Source: Flavobacterium luteum | GTDB taxonomy: Bacteria > Bacteroidota > Bacteroidia > Flavobacteriales > Flavobacteriaceae | Assembly (NCBI RefSeq): GCF_008806775.1 | Contig: NZ_WAEM01000001.1 | Span: forward strand, 620,001-684,000 | Reading direction: 5' to 3' | DNA length: 64,000 nt | Shown: piece by piece, positions 17,549 to 27,320 of the stretch | Layout: each line of letters starts with the position of its first letter | How positions within the stretch are numbered: the first letter of the stretch is position 1 | The notes under the pieces: model-generated | Told to the model about the DNA's origin: nothing | Seen by the model: the letters and a program-made list of their open reading frames with translations, nothing else | Database searches by the model: none | Made by a program: the position numbers and the translations under genes

Positions 17549-19804
17549 CTACTCTTTTGTAAAGGGTATCTTGTTCCCATTGGATAAAATCATATCCATT
17601 CCTGTTTTACTTTGATTAAAAATAAATTGAACCCCTGCTTGCTTAGATTCGAAAGTGTCTATAGCTGTATTTTCTAAACCAAACGGCGGATAATCAGTAA
17701 TTGTGGCATTTAATACTCCATTCTCTTCAGAAAAAATAATTTTTACTGGCGCCATTTTATTAGAATATGTTCCTAGATAGCCATCCAATATAATGTCTTT
17801 TTCAATTATGCCTTTTCCTGATTTCCATATATTATTCTCTTCATTACTGTCAGGAAAAACATGATCGGGATCTAGTATAATGCTTTCAATTTCCTCAGTA
17901 GAATTGTGTTTAAATGACCATGACTTATTTCTCTGCCAAATTTCAACAGGCAATTTAACTCTTGTAGTTATACCACTTACTGTTTTAATATCTAAAATTA
18001 CAGGCATAGGCATTTTTTCGAAATTTTCTATAGATATTATTGCGCCTAATTTTGGATCATTTTTTATATATTTTACCCCATTAATCCCTTGATCTAAGCG
18101 CCAGTTATTGATAAACCAACTTCTCCAAAACCAATTTAAATCTTCACCTGAAACATTCTCAATTGTTCTAAAAAAATCATCAGGTGTTGGATGTTTGTAT
18201 GCCCAACGTGATATATAAGTCCTAAATGCAAAATCAAATCGTTCTTCTCCTAAAACTTGTTCTCTCAGCATAACCAGTCCTGATGAAGGTTTACTGTAGG
18301 CTAAAAGTCCTAAATTAACTTCTTTTAATCCATCTGGCGCGGTCATTATTGGCTCAATGTCATGATTTGTATATGGCTCTGACATTTGATGCAAATCTAT
18401 CGCTGGGATTTTATATTCGCCTTTATTAAAATCAACACTGCTTAATGAATTGATGAAAGTATTAAAGCCTTCGTCCATCCAAGCAAATAATCTTTCATTT
18501 GAACCTACAATCATTGGAAACCAACAATGCCCAAATTCGTGATCCGTAACGCCCCATAAATCAGCTCCTTTTGATTCCCAACCGCAAAAAACAATTCCTG
18601 GGTATTCCATACCGCCTTCATTTCCAGCGACATTTGTCGCTGCTGGATAAGGATATTCAAACCAACGTTTTGAATAATTTTCAATAGTAGCTTTGGTGTA
18701 TTCTGTAGATCTTCCCCAAGCAGCATTTCCATCGCATTCAACCGGATATGCAGATATTGCCATCGATTTTTTTCCGCTAGGTAAATTAATTCTAGACGCA
18801 TCTACAATAAATGAAGCAGAAGATGCCCATGAAACATCTCTAGCATTTTTCATTTTGAAATGCCAATTTAAAGTAGCTTTATTAACCGGTCTTGATGAGG
18901 GATTTGTTACTTCATCGGCAGAGCGAATAACAACTGTTTTATCACTTTTTGAAGCCATTTCCCAACGTTTTTGTTGTTCTACAGTATACACTTCTGTAGG
19001 ATTAACTAACTCGCCTGAACAAACAACTATATGACTGGATGGAGCATTGATTTTAACATCAAAATCACCATATTCTAAATAAAATTCACCTGCTCCTATG
19101 TAAGGAAGAGAATTCCATCCTTTAACATCATCATAGACACACATTCTTGGATACCATTGAGCAATTGTAAAAATCTTACCATTTTTAGTATCTAAAACAC
19201 CTGTTCTATCAGAACCGTATATTGGAGATATGTAAGAGAATTCTATTTTTAGTTTTATCATTCCTCCATTAGCATTTAATTCTTGAGGAAGAATGATTTG
19301 CAATCTAGTATCTATTATAGAAAATTTAGCAGCTAATTCTGAGACCTTTCCTTTACTTGTAGAGATGATTTTTACCGATTTAATTTTATGACCACCATCA
19401 AAAATCTGACCTTTAGCTCCGTTTCTACTTCCTGTAACAGGAATGACAGCATTTCCGCGAGAGTCCGATTTGAATAAGTTTTGATCCAAATTCATCCATA
19501 AAAAAGATAATTTATCAGGACTATTATTGGTATACGTTACAATTTCAGAACCTATGATTTCACTGTTTTTATCATTTAAGCTAGCCGTTAATTGATAATC
19601 GGCTCTATTCTGCCAATATTTTGACCCTGGCTGACCACTCGCTGACCTAGTTTCAGTACCATTTTTTGTATAAAAAAGTGGTGCAAAAGCATCATGATAA
19701 TCATAGTTAGAAACTGATGGACTTTGTTGACCAAATACATTTGATATTGTTAATACAAGAGTCATTAATAAAATGACTTTACTAAAGGTTAATCTCATTG
19801 ACAT
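17549..19804 (-). CDS. M1 family (gluzincin) zinc metallopeptidase, secreted
   Basis: About 751 residues from the chosen ATG at 19804. The open frame reaches a GTG at 19864, but ATG 19804 (or 19798) is followed directly by a signal peptide ([23 protein letters not shown]), so the longer form is unlikely. The catalytic signature is complete: HEFGH at about residues 422-426, then 18 residues and the third zinc ligand in DEGF (E445). The substrate element GGMEYPG precedes it in place of the classic GxMEN. Members cleave N-terminal residues from peptides, here in the periplasm or outside. The N-terminal half is a beta domain. No T9SS tail is seen. Confidence 0.87.
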   Translation of the reverse strand: MSMRLTFSKVILLMTLVLTISNVFGQQSPSVSNYDYHDAFAPLFYTKNGTETRSASGQPGSKYWQNRADYQLTASLNDKNSEIIGSEIVTYTNNSPDKLSFLWMNLDQNLFKSDSRGNAVIPVTGSRNGAKGQIFDGGHKIKSVKIISTSKGKVSELAAKFSIIDTRLQIILPQELNANGGMIKLKIEFSYISPIYGSDRTGVLDTKNGKIFTIAQWYPRMCVYDDVKGWNSLPYIGAGEFYLEYGDFDVKINAPSSHIVVCSGELVNPTEVYTVEQQKRWEMASKSDKTVVIRSADEVTNPSSRPVNKATLNWHFKMKNARDVSWASSASFIVDASRINLPSGKKSMAISAYPVECDGNAAWGRSTEYTKATIENYSKRWFEYPYPAATNVAGNEGGMEYPGIVFCGWESKGADLWGVTDHEFGHCWFPMIVGSNERLFAWMDEGFNTFINSLSSVDFNKGEYKIPAIDLHQMSEPYTNHDIEPIMTAPDGLKEVNLGLLAYSKPSSGLVMLREQVLGEERFDFAFRTYISRWAYKHPTPDDFFRTIENVSGEDLNWFWRSWFINNWRLDQGINGVKYIKNDPKLGAIISIENFEKMPMPVILDIKTVSGITTRVKLPVEIWQRNKSWSFKHNSTEEIESIILDPDHVFPDSNEENNIWKSGKGIIEKDIILDGYLGTYSNKMAPVKIIFSEENGVLNATITDYPPFGLENTAIDTFESKQAGVQFIFNQSKTGMDMILSNGNKIPFTKE

Positions 19805-19946
19805 ACTATTAAATTTTATATACTTAGAATCACTTTTCTTGCAAAAGTTACACAAACTAAACACTTTTTATTAAATAAAAAATAAAAAATTCATACATTT
19901 AGCTAAATATTAAGTTTTAAAATAATAAACTTTAAAAAACCAAAAT

Positions 19947-19974
19947 AAAAAAAGCCAACTCAATGGTTGGCTTT
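19947..19974 (-). terminator. Rho-independent terminator after the 93-aa protein gene
   Basis: A perfect 9-bp stem (19951-19959 with 19966-19974) with a 6-nt loop is followed on the minus strand by T's. It lies 19 bp past the stop at 19993. Confidence 0.75.
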
Positions 19975-19992
19975 TATATTGTATTAATAAAA

Positions 19993-20274
19993 TTAAACAG
20001 ATCTAAAAATTCTATTTATAGGAATTGCGAAGCCTTGTTTGAGAACAACAGTATTATCTGTTACTGCCCAGACTGTAGTTTCTACAACTTTCTTTGATTG
20101 ATTGTCTTCGAAGAAGATTTTAATTTTTGAATGCTCTAGATTTCCTAGAGCTTGAGCGCGATTTAATTCATTTTTACGTTGATAAATAGCTTCATTATCA
20201 TTTAGAACATCTGAATTGGGGAACTTGAGAGACTGAATATTTTCTTTCTCTACGATTTCAAAATAAGTAATCAT
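19993..20274 (-). CDS. Small conserved-type protein of unknown function
   Basis: A 93-residue soluble protein with a mixed alpha/beta look. It opens with MITYFEIVEKENIQSL, has a charged helical middle (QRKNELNRAQALGNLEH) and ends in beta strands (KKVVETTVWAVTDNTVVLKQ, IPINRIF). There is no signal peptide or membrane segment. The length, codon use and a terminator 19 bp after the stop argue that it is real. I do not recognise its family. It is divergent from the aldose-epimerase gene. Confidence 0.6.
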   Translation of the reverse strand: MITYFEIVEKENIQSLKFPNSDVLNDNEAIYQRKNELNRAQALGNLEHSKIKIFFEDNQSKKVVETTVWAVTDNTVVLKQGFAIPINRIFRSV

Positions 20275-20303
20275 AACGGTTAAGTTTTAGTTAATAAATA
20301 GCA

Positions 20304-20335
20304 TTTGGGTATGTGAAAGTAATAAAATATATTTA
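20304..20335 (+). promoter_or_regulatory. Promoter of the aldose 1-epimerase-like gene
   Basis: TTTG (20304-20307), a 20-bp spacer and TATATTTA (20328-20335) fit the Bacteroidota promoter with one deviation at the last -7 base. The start codon is 36 bp downstream. Confidence 0.5.
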
Positions 20336-20371
20336 CAAAACAAATAAAAAGTCATAAATTTTTAAATTATT

Positions 20372-21223
20372 ATGAAAACAACTCTTAAAAATTTACATTC
20401 AACAGTAGAAATTAATCATAAAGGTGCTGAATTAGTATCTTTTAAAAACAAATTGAATACAGAGTATATCTGGGAAGGAAATCCTGAATTTTGGGGAAAA
20501 CATTCTCCTATTTTATTTCCTATTGTTGGTACTTTAAAAAATAATTCTTTTGTATATAACGATACTACTTATAACTTATTGCGACATGGTTTTGCTAGAG
20601 ATGTTAATTTTCAGTTAATTAGTCAAACAAATGAAGAAGCTGTTTTCTCGCTTTTGGCTAATGAAGAAACCTTAAAAGTATATCCATTTCTATTTGAATT
20701 ACAACTTAAATACACTTTAATTGAGAATGAGTTGCAAATAGCCTATACCATTTTTAATAGAGACAATGTCATATTACCATTTTCTATAGGTGCCCACCCT
20801 GCATTTGCATTACCAAAAGATTTTGAAAACTATGCTTTGGCTTTTGATGAAACTGAAAATTTGATAAGTTATCAACTTGAAAACGATTTGATTTCAGATG
20901 TTACTTTAGAACACGAGACGAAAGAAAACATATTACCACTTACCTACTCTTTATTTGAGCAGGATGCTTTGATTTTTAAAAATTTAAAATCTAAAAAAAT
21001 TACAATTTTAGAAAATGATATTCCATTTCTTCGTGTTACATACGATGATTTTGCACATTTAGGAATTTGGACTAAAAATAATGCTCCGTTTATTTGTATA
21101 GAACCATGGTTAGGGTATTCTGACACCATTTATTCTAACGGGAATATTTTAGAAAAAGAAGCTATTCAATTTGTTGAACCTAAAGAAACATTTGTCTGCA
21201 CATTTATTATTGAAATTTTATAA
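20372..21223 (+). CDS. Aldose 1-epimerase family protein
   Basis: A 283-residue galactose-mutarotase-like protein of the shorter LacX/YeaD-like branch. It has the conserved RHGFARD (R71, H72), the catalytic-type histidine in GAHPAFALP (H142) and the catalytic glutamate in CIEPWLGYSD (E244). The fold is a beta-sandwich that interconverts alpha and beta anomers of an aldose; the sugar here is unknown. Start and length are normal. It stands between two short unrelated genes, so neighbours do not help. Confidence 0.85.
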   Translation: MKTTLKNLHSTVEINHKGAELVSFKNKLNTEYIWEGNPEFWGKHSPILFPIVGTLKNNSFVYNDTTYNLLRHGFARDVNFQLISQTNEEAVFSLLANEETLKVYPFLFELQLKYTLIENELQIAYTIFNRDNVILPFSIGAHPAFALPKDFENYALAFDETENLISYQLENDLISDVTLEHETKENILPLTYSLFEQDALIFKNLKSKKITILENDIPFLRVTYDDFAHLGIWTKNNAPFICIEPWLGYSDTIYSNGNILEKEAIQFVEPKETFVCTFIIEIL

Positions 21224-21252
21224 AAATTATAAGATTAAAATTTTCAATTATT

Positions 21253-21477
21253 TTATAATTTAGGTAGCGTTTTGATATACAATTCTTCCACTTTCTTTCG
21301 AGCCCAATCGGTTTTTCTTAAAAAAGTCAAACTTGATTTAACACTTGGATTTTCTGTAAAACATTTAATTTTTATCAATTCACCTAAAGTATGAAAGCCA
21401 TAAAAACCAACTAGTCTTTCTACAATTAATTGAAGCGATATTCCATGAAGTGGATTTTTATTTTTTGAACTTTCCAT
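21253..21477 (-). CDS. VF530-like DNA-binding family protein (DUF2132)
   Basis: A 74-residue protein matching the compact VF530/DUF2132 family: NPLHGISLQLIVERLV (8-23), FYGFHTLGELI, CFTENPSVKSSLTFLRKTDWARKKVEELYI. The family is annotated as double-stranded DNA binding from a single structure; the cellular role is not known. The tail overlaps nothing; its stop is 29 bp from the convergent aldose-epimerase gene, and its start is 61 bp from the divergent smpB. Confidence 0.8.
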   Translation of the reverse strand: MESSKNKNPLHGISLQLIVERLVGFYGFHTLGELIKIKCFTENPSVKSSLTFLRKTDWARKKVEELYIKTLPKL

Positions 21478-21538
21478 TGCACAAATTTAAATTAATTTTA
21501 TTTGTCTTTCGTACATTTGTTGTTACATTTGCCATCCT

Positions 21539-21991
21539 ATGTTAAAAACTATCAATATATTAAATAAAAGAGCCCGTTTCGATTATGAAATTATCGAAAC
21601 CTTTACTGCTGGAATTGTTTTGGCTGGAACGGAAATAAAATCAATCCGACTCGGTAAAGCAAATATCACTGAAAGTTTCTGTGAGTTTAACGGAACTGAA
21701 CTCTTTGCTATAAATACTTATATTGAAGAATATGCTTTTGGAAACCAGTTTAACCATAAATCAAGGAGCGAACGCAAACTTTTACTTAACAAAAGAGAAT
21801 TAAAAAATTTAGCGAGAAGTGTTCAGGCAAAAGGATTAACCATTGTTCCTTTAAAATTATTTACTAATGAAAAAGGAATGGCTAAACTAGAAATTGGTCT
21901 ATGTAAAGGGAAAAAAACTTATGATAAACGTGAGTCATTAAAAGAACAAGACACAAAACGTGATTTAGATAGAATAAAGAAATCTTTCTAG
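21539..21991 (+). CDS. smpB: SsrA-binding protein SmpB
   Basis: A 150-residue SmpB of normal length. N-terminal NILNKRARFDYEIIETFTAG, then GTEIKSIRLGKANI and YIEEYAFGN form the OB-like tmRNA-binding core. The C-terminal tail YDKRESLKEQDTKRDLDR is the conserved stretch that enters the decoding centre. SmpB delivers tmRNA to stalled ribosomes for trans-translation. The gene lies alone between a DNA-binding protein gene and the convergent purC. No tmRNA gene (ssrA) was recognised in the window. Confidence 0.97.
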   Translation: MLKTINILNKRARFDYEIIETFTAGIVLAGTEIKSIRLGKANITESFCEFNGTELFAINTYIEEYAFGNQFNHKSRSERKLLLNKRELKNLARSVQAKGLTIVPLKLFTNEKGMAKLEIGLCKGKKTYDKRESLKEQDTKRDLDRIKKSF

Positions 21992-22010
21992 AAAGTTATT
22001 AATATTAATT

Positions 22011-22041
22011 AAGCTACAATCCAAAATTAGAATTGTAGCTT
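22011..22041. terminator. Possible terminator between smpB and purC
   Basis: A perfect 10-bp inverted repeat (22011-22020 with 22032-22041) with an 11-nt loop sits between two convergent genes. Neither side has a strong T run, so termination is plausible but weakly supported. Confidence 0.4.
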
Positions 22042-22064
22042 ATTTGTATAAAAAAACAAAAAAA

Positions 22065-23018
22065 TTATCTGCTTTTCAAATAATCCAATACATTTTTTTC
22101 AATTCGTTCATTGATATTAGAAATATCAGCTTTAACAAATTTTTCTCCTAGAATATTTTCATACAATTCAATATATCTATGTGAAACCGTTTCAATATAT
22201 TCGTCGGTCATATTAGGAATTTGCTGTCCTGTTAGTCCTTGAAACCCATTTTCAATTAACCAGCGTCTAACGAATTCTTTAGATAATTGTTTTTGCTCTT
22301 CTCCCCTATTTTGTCGGTCTTGATAACCTTCTAAATAGAAATAACGAGAGGAGTCTGGTGTGTGAATTTCGTCAATTAATACAATTTTACCGTCTTTAGT
22401 TTTTCCAAACTCATATTTTGTATCCACTAAAATCAATCCTCGACTAGCCGCAATTTCAGTCCCTCTTTGAAACAAAGCTCTAGTATATTGTTCTAAAACC
22501 AAATAGTCTTCATCTGTAACAATTCCTTTAGATAAAATAGCCTCTCGTGAAATATCGGCATCGTGTTCGCCATTGTCGGCTTTTGTGGTTGGTGTGATAA
22601 TAGGTTCTGGAAACTTATCATTCTCCTTTAATCCTTCAGCCATAGTAACACCACATATTTGTCTTTTTCCAAGTGCATATTCACGAGCTGCATGACCAGA
22701 AAGATAGCCCCGAATTACCATTTCGACTTTAAATGGTTCACATAAATAGCCTACAGCCACATTTGGATCGGGAGCAGCTATTAACCAATTCGGTACAATA
22801 TCTTGGGTTAATTCCATGAACTTAGTAGCAATTTGATTCAGTATTTGTCCTTTGTACGGAATTCCTTTTGGCAAAACCACATCAAATGCAGAGAGCCTAT
22901 CAGTTGCTACCATAACTAGTAAATCGTCATTAATAGTGTAAACTTCTCTAACTTTGCCTCGATAAACTGATTTTTGACCTGGAAAATTAAAATTAGTAGT
23001 AATAATAGTGTTGCTCAT
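22065..23018 (-). CDS. purC: SAICAR synthase (phosphoribosylaminoimidazole-succinocarboxamide synthase)
   Basis: A 317-residue PurC of the longer type found in Bacteroidota and eukaryotic-like forms. Visible are [20 protein letters not shown] near the N-terminus (ATP grasp), [15 protein letters not shown], and the SAICAR synthase signature [11 protein letters not shown] followed by [14 protein letters not shown]. It couples aspartate to CAIR with ATP in purine synthesis. The gene is single and convergent with smpB; purL is elsewhere in the window. Confidence 0.96.
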   Translation of the reverse strand: MSNTIITTNFNFPGQKSVYRGKVREVYTINDDLLVMVATDRLSAFDVVLPKGIPYKGQILNQIATKFMELTQDIVPNWLIAAPDPNVAVGYLCEPFKVEMVIRGYLSGHAAREYALGKRQICGVTMAEGLKENDKFPEPIITPTTKADNGEHDADISREAILSKGIVTDEDYLVLEQYTRALFQRGTEIAASRGLILVDTKYEFGKTKDGKIVLIDEIHTPDSSRYFYLEGYQDRQNRGEEQKQLSKEFVRRWLIENGFQGLTGQQIPNMTDEYIETVSHRYIELYENILGEKFVKADISNINERIEKNVLDYLKSR

Positions 23019-23049
23019 TATTGTAGTTGTACGTTGCAGTTTAAGTTTA

Positions 23050-23077
23050 CAAATATAATTAAAAATCAGTGATTTTT
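23050..23077 (-). promoter_or_regulatory. purC promoter -7 box with adjoining inverted repeat
   Basis: The minus strand has TATATTTG (plus 23050-23057), a full -7 match, 32 bp upstream of the purC ATG. Three bases upstream of the box is a perfect 17-bp inverted repeat, AAAAATCA-G-TGATTTTT (23061-23077), placed where a repressor or activator could act on the promoter. No TTG is visible at -33. Confidence 0.45.
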
Positions 23078-23238
23078 CTATGGAAAAAGTGACATAAAGA
23101 AGGTATGGAATTTTAGTAAAGATTCTTCTATATCAGTAATCTATTTTAAATCAAAATAAGATTTTAATAAAAATTAAATTGTCTATCATTTTTAAAATAT
23201 ATTTGTTAATTCATAGTATTACAGACTTTCTCAAAAAG

Positions 23239-24234
23239 ATGAAAAAAATTCTTCTCTCAATCTTTATTTTAACTTTTATTTTATTAGTTGTATTTAACTA
23301 CCGAATTCCTTTTTTAAAACAAAACGGTGGTCCATGGTCTATTGGTTTTGGTGAATCAAATACTTTTCCAGAGAATATTTCAGTAGAAAAAAATGGAAAA
23401 TATCCTTTAGAACAACTTAAAATTTTTGATGATAATACTAAGTTTTTAGCCGACCCATTCTTTTTGAAAGTAAAAGATACTTTTTATTTGTTTTTTGAAC
23501 ATAAAAAAATAGAAAATCATGCCGAAATTGGATTACTAACTTCTACCGATGGGAAAAATTATAAATACAGAGGAACCGCTTTGAAAGAAAAGTTCCATCT
23601 GTCCTATCCACAGGTGTTTGAATACCAAAAAAACTATTATATGATTCCTGAAAGTCAAGGTTCTAATCATGTTTTGTTGTATAAAGCCAGTCGCTTCCCT
23701 TTTGGATGGAAAGTTTGCGATACTTTACTAAAAAACATTAAGCTAAAGGATCCAACTATATATATTTCAGATACTTTAAACATTATGTTGGCTACCGATG
23801 ACAAGCTAACAATGTACATGTATCAAGCAGATTCTCTTTTTGGAAAATGGAAATTACACAAGAAATCAAAAGTAATTATGGGAAGTGAATCAAGATGTGG
23901 TGGAAGAATATTTGCAAATAAAAAGGGATTAATCGTACCGATTCAAAATTCTAGTAATGGTTATGGATTTGGTGTGTCTTTATATAATTTGACTTTTAAA
24001 AACGGCGATTATACTATAAAAAGAGTAAAACCATTCTTTCTAAAAAGACACAAAAACATAAAAGAATTTAATGCAGGAATGCATCAACTCGATATTCAAC
24101 GAATAGACAACAAATATTATTGTGTCTACGATGGAAATCGTTTAGTAAATGCTGAAAAAAAAATAAATATTAAAGGATCTCTAAAAATGAATTATTATGA
24201 TGTAAAAAATTGGCTTTATCAAAATTTAAATTAA
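23239..24234 (+). CDS. Membrane-anchored or secreted GINT1-N-like beta-propeller protein
   Basis: A 331-residue protein from the ATG at 23239. The open frame reaches a TTG at 23179, but the ATG directly precedes a signal or anchor sequence (KKILLSIFILTFILLVVFNY). The rest resembles the N-terminal domain of glucosamine inositolphosphorylceramide transferase (GINT1-N-like), a five-bladed propeller related to GH43/GH32 folds. Family landmarks are FLADPFFL, YLFFEHKK, LSYPQVF, YMIPESQ, CGGRIF and YCVYDGNRL. In bacteria such domains occur near polysaccharide loci, sometimes with formyltransferases. No substrate can be assigned, and catalysis is unproven. Confidence 0.65.
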   Translation: MKKILLSIFILTFILLVVFNYRIPFLKQNGGPWSIGFGESNTFPENISVEKNGKYPLEQLKIFDDNTKFLADPFFLKVKDTFYLFFEHKKIENHAEIGLLTSTDGKNYKYRGTALKEKFHLSYPQVFEYQKNYYMIPESQGSNHVLLYKASRFPFGWKVCDTLLKNIKLKDPTIYISDTLNIMLATDDKLTMYMYQADSLFGKWKLHKKSKVIMGSESRCGGRIFANKKGLIVPIQNSSNGYGFGVSLYNLTFKNGDYTIKRVKPFFLKRHKNIKEFNAGMHQLDIQRIDNKYYCVYDGNRLVNAEKKINIKGSLKMNYYDVKNWLYQNLN

Positions 24235-24346
24235 TACTAATAAATTAAATTACTTGTAAGTTCCATTTAAATCACTAATAATAACTTTAAATTTACTTTT
24301 TGAATTCATTTAATACTTAATTTTTAATTGATTTAGAGTAAAGACT

Positions 24347-25297
24347 TTAATCATGATTTTCAATCTGCTTATAAGCATCAATTACTTTTTTAACCAATCG
24401 GTGGCGAACAATATCTTTGTCGTCTAGATATACAATGCCTATTCCTTCTACATCTTTCAAAACCAAAATAGCCTCTTTAAGTCCAGAAATAGTCCTTCTG
24501 GGCAAATCGACCTGACCAGGGTCTCCTGTAATCATAAACTTAGCGCTTTTTCCCATACGAGTCAAAAACATTTTCATTTGCGAGTGAGTTGTGTTTTGAG
24601 CTTCATCTAAAATAACAAAAGCATGATCTAAAGTCCTACCACGCATAAATGCCAATGGTGCAATTTGTATAATACCTTTTAGAATGTAATCTTCTAATTT
24701 TTCATTAGGCAACATATCGCGAAGTGCATCGTACAAGGGTTGCATATAAGGATCTAACTTTTCTTTCATATCGCCTGGAAGAAAACCAAGATTCTCTCCA
24801 GCTTCAACTGCAGGACGAGTTAGAATGATTCTTTTAACTTGTTTCTCCTTCAATGCTTTTACTGCCATTGCAACACCAGTGTAGGTTTTTCCTGTACCCG
24901 CTGGCCCTACTGCAAAAAGCATATCGTTTTTGTTCATCATGTCTACCAACAATTGTTGGTTTGGTGTCATGGCTTTAATGATTTTTCCGCCAACACCGTG
25001 AACTAAAATTTTATCATGATTAAAAGCTTTACGCTCTTCTTGTAAATCACTTTGGATAACACGCTCAATAACATTATCATCTATATTATTATATCGTGTA
25101 AAATGAAGCATGAGTCGGTTGAAGCGGTTTTCGAATTCATCTAAGACTTCTTTTTCTCCAAAAGCCTTTATAGTTGTACCACGAGCAACAATCTTTAACT
25201 TTGGATAGTATTTTTTAATGGTTTCAAGATGAGTGTCTTGAGCACCCCAAAAATCGTTTGGAGCGATGTCTATGAGCTCGATAGTTCTTTCGTTCAA
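24347..25297 (-). CDS. phoH: PhoH family ATPase
   Basis: A 316-residue PhoH-like protein. An N-terminal domain (IKAFGEKEVLDEFENRF) precedes the P-loop NTPase core: Walker A VGPAGTGKTYTG near 131-142, AVEAGENLGFLPGD, RGRTLDHAF and Walker B VILDEAQNTT. C-terminal VDLPRRTISGL and DIVRHRLV complete the family set. The start is a TTG at 25297: an in-frame stop lies a few codons upstream and the next Met is about 60 residues in, so TTG is the only credible start. PhoH proteins bind ATP and are linked to RNA metabolism and stress. Confidence 0.92.
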   Translation of the reverse strand: MNERTIELIDIAPNDFWGAQDTHLETIKKYYPKLKIVARGTTIKAFGEKEVLDEFENRFNRLMLHFTRYNNIDDNVIERVIQSDLQEERKAFNHDKILVHGVGGKIIKAMTPNQQLLVDMMNKNDMLFAVGPAGTGKTYTGVAMAVKALKEKQVKRIILTRPAVEAGENLGFLPGDMKEKLDPYMQPLYDALRDMLPNEKLEDYILKGIIQIAPLAFMRGRTLDHAFVILDEAQNTTHSQMKMFLTRMGKSAKFMITGDPGQVDLPRRTISGLKEAILVLKDVEGIGIVYLDDKDIVRHRLVKKVIDAYKQIENHD

Positions 25298-25338
25298 ATG
25301 GAGTAGTATTTAATTAAAAAATAATCACTGATAATTAT

Positions 25339-25346
25339 TAGCTTTG
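25339..25346 (+). promoter_or_regulatory. Candidate -7 element for the SAM hydrolase gene
   Basis: TAGCTTTG matches TAnnTTTG, 60 bp before the start codon. There is no TTG at -33. It almost abuts a minus-strand box for phoH. Confidence 0.35.
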
Positions 25347-25353
25347 CATTTCT

Positions 25354-25361
25354 CAAATTTA
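25354..25361 (-). promoter_or_regulatory. Candidate -7 element for phoH
   Basis: The minus strand reads TAAATTTG, a full -7 match, 57 bp upstream of the TTG start. The nearest TTG on that strand is 24 bp upstream, rather far. Divergent transcription from this 108-bp gap is likely. Confidence 0.35.
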
Positions 25362-25405
25362 GTAAAATTTAAGTTTACGTTGCACCAATAGTTATAAACA
25401 AAATT

Positions 25406-26254
25406 ATGTCAATAATTACCCTTACGACCGATTATGGATTAAAAGATCATTTTGTAGGTGCTTTAAAAGGGAAAATTTTATCTGAATACCCTGAGGCAAC
25501 AATTGTAGATATTTCGCATGATATTGACCCCTTTAACACAGCAGAAGCCAGTTATATGATAAGCGCATCCTATAAAAGTTTCCCTAAAGGAACCATTCAT
25601 TTAATTGGTGTTGATGCTGAATTGAATAAAGAAAATCAGCATTTAGCTATTGAATGGAACGAACATTTTTTTATTTGTGCCGATAACGGAATTCTTAGTA
25701 TGCTCATTCAAAACATCGTTCCTAAAAAAATGGTTGCCATCAACATTCACGATAGATTGCCAGTTGATGCAACTGATTTGGACGTTTTTGTAACTGTTGC
25801 TACACACATCGCTAGAGGAGGTTTGCTAAATGTTATTGGTAAAGAAATTTCTTCTATCAAACAAGCAACAGAATTGCAAGCTCTTGTTAGTGATGACAGA
25901 AACTCCATAAAAGGTTATGTAATTTATATTGATCATTTTGGAAATGTGGTAACCAATATCTCTAAAAAATTATTTTTAGAAATTGCAAAAGGTCGACCTT
26001 ATGAAATTCCGATGATCCAAAGACGAAATCAAAAAGTATCAAGTCCAATAAAAAACATTTGGGCCAAGTATTCGGATATTGCAAATGCCAGAAATTATGA
26101 AGTTAAGAATTATGAAGGCGATAAATTAGCCATTTTTAACGAAGCCGGTTTTCTAGAAATTGCTATTTTTAGAAGTAATCCTTTGTCTGTTGGAAGTGCC
26201 TCCAGCCTTTTAGGGTTAGGCTATCGAGATACTATTATTATTAATTTTTTGTAA
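25406..26254 (+). CDS. SAM hydrolase / adenosyl-chloride synthase family protein (DUF62)
   Basis: A 282-residue protein of the DUF62 family (S-adenosyl-L-methionine hydroxide adenosyltransferase, related to fluorinase). The N-terminal TLTTDYGLKDHFVGALKG carries the active-site aspartate and binding loop, followed by VDISHDIDPFN and ADNGILS. The C-terminal domain has YIDHFGNVVTNI. Members with this layout hydrolyse SAM to adenosine and methionine; the physiological role is unclear. It is followed within 16 bp by the ABM gene and then gldF-gldG, a likely operon. Confidence 0.87.
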   Translation: MSIITLTTDYGLKDHFVGALKGKILSEYPEATIVDISHDIDPFNTAEASYMISASYKSFPKGTIHLIGVDAELNKENQHLAIEWNEHFFICADNGILSMLIQNIVPKKMVAINIHDRLPVDATDLDVFVTVATHIARGGLLNVIGKEISSIKQATELQALVSDDRNSIKGYVIYIDHFGNVVTNISKKLFLEIAKGRPYEIPMIQRRNQKVSSPIKNIWAKYSDIANARNYEVKNYEGDKLAIFNEAGFLEIAIFRSNPLSVGSASSLLGLGYRDTIIINFL

Positions 26255-26270
26255 AAGATAAAAATTTAAA

Positions 26271-26567
26271 ATGTTTGTAAGAATTGTAAAAATGAGTTTT
26301 CACGAAGAAAATATTCCAGCTTTTTTGGAGAATTTCGATTTAATGAAAAACAAAATACGAAATGCAACTGGAAATCGTTTTCTTGAATTGTATCAAGACA
26401 AAAATGACAAATGTATTTTCTTTACTTACAGCTATTGGGAAACCGAAGATGATTTAGAAAATTATAGAAAATCCGAACTTTTTTATGACGTTTGGACTTT
26501 TACAAAAAAATTATTCAATGCTAAGCCTGAGGCTTGGAGCGTAGATAAAGTGGTCAGTTTAAAGTAA
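26271..26567 (+). CDS. ABM domain protein (antibiotic biosynthesis monooxygenase-like)
   Basis: A 98-residue single ferredoxin-like ABM domain. It opens with MFVRIVKMSFHEENIPAFLENFD, then NRFLELYQDKNDKCIFFTYSYWET and ends DVWTFTKKLFNAKPEAWSVD. This is the usual pattern of small dimeric ABM proteins, some of which are heme-degrading or quinol monooxygenases. No heme-binding motif can be assigned. It lies 16 bp after the SAM hydrolase gene and 27 bp before gldF, so it is probably co-transcribed. Confidence 0.78.
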   Translation: MFVRIVKMSFHEENIPAFLENFDLMKNKIRNATGNRFLELYQDKNDKCIFFTYSYWETEDDLENYRKSELFYDVWTFTKKLFNAKPEAWSVDKVVSLK

Positions 26568-26594
26568 TCCGTTTTTCAAACAATAAACAGTATA

Positions 26595-27320
26595 ATGAAA
26601 TCAATAATACTACGAGAATTAAAATCTTTTTTTGGCTCACCAATAGGCTACTTGGTGATTGCTATTTTCTTATTGCTCAACGGATTATTTCTTTGGATTT
26701 TTGAAGGAGATTACAACATATTAAATAGCGGTTTTGCTGATTTGAGTCCGTTTTTTACCCTTTCCCCATGGATTCTGATTTTCTTGATTCCTGCCGTGAC
26801 GATGCGCAGTTTTTCGGATGAAAAAAAACAAGGAACATTAGAATTATTGTTAACTAAACCCTTAAGCATTTGGGAAATCGTGAACGGTAAATTTCTTGGA
26901 GCATTACTGCTAATTGTTATTGCTATCATTCCAACATTTATATACGTTTACGTTATTTCTAGTTTAGGAATACCAGAAGGAAACATCGATTTAGGAAGTA
27001 CAATGGGTTCTTATTTTGGTTTGCTTTTTTTAATTAGCGCTTACTCTGCAATTGGAATTTTTACCTCTACACTTTCTGAAAATCAAATAGTAGCATTTAT
27101 ACTTGCGGTTTTTTTGTGTTTCATTTTTTACTTTGCTTTTGATGGTTTGGCTGTTTATTTGCCAAGCATGGAGAACTTTATTTCAGCTTTAGGCATGAAC
27201 AATCACTTTAAAAGTATGAGTCGCGGAGTCCTAGATACAAGGGACATTTTATATTTTGTAAGCCTTACAATTTTGTTTCTTTCGTTTACTGTTTTTAAAT
27301 TAAAATCTTTAAAATCGTAA
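26595..27320 (+). CDS. gldF: Gliding motility ABC transporter permease GldF
   Basis: A 241-residue ABC-2 type permease with six predicted membrane segments. The N-terminus LRELKSFFGSPIGYLVIAIF and the cytoplasmic PAVTMRSFSDEKKQGTLELLLTKP are typical of GldF. In Flavobacterium it pairs with GldG and the ATPase GldA in an ABC complex reported to be important for gliding. gldA is not in the window, as expected since it is usually unlinked. Its stop overlaps the gldG start by one base (TAATG), implying coupled translation. Confidence 0.93.
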   Translation: MKSIILRELKSFFGSPIGYLVIAIFLLLNGLFLWIFEGDYNILNSGFADLSPFFTLSPWILIFLIPAVTMRSFSDEKKQGTLELLLTKPLSIWEIVNGKFLGALLLIVIAIIPTFIYVYVISSLGIPEGNIDLGSTMGSYFGLLFLISAYSAIGIFTSTLSENQIVAFILAVFLCFIFYFAFDGLAVYLPSMENFISALGMNNHFKSMSRGVLDTRDILYFVSLTILFLSFTVFKLKSLKS

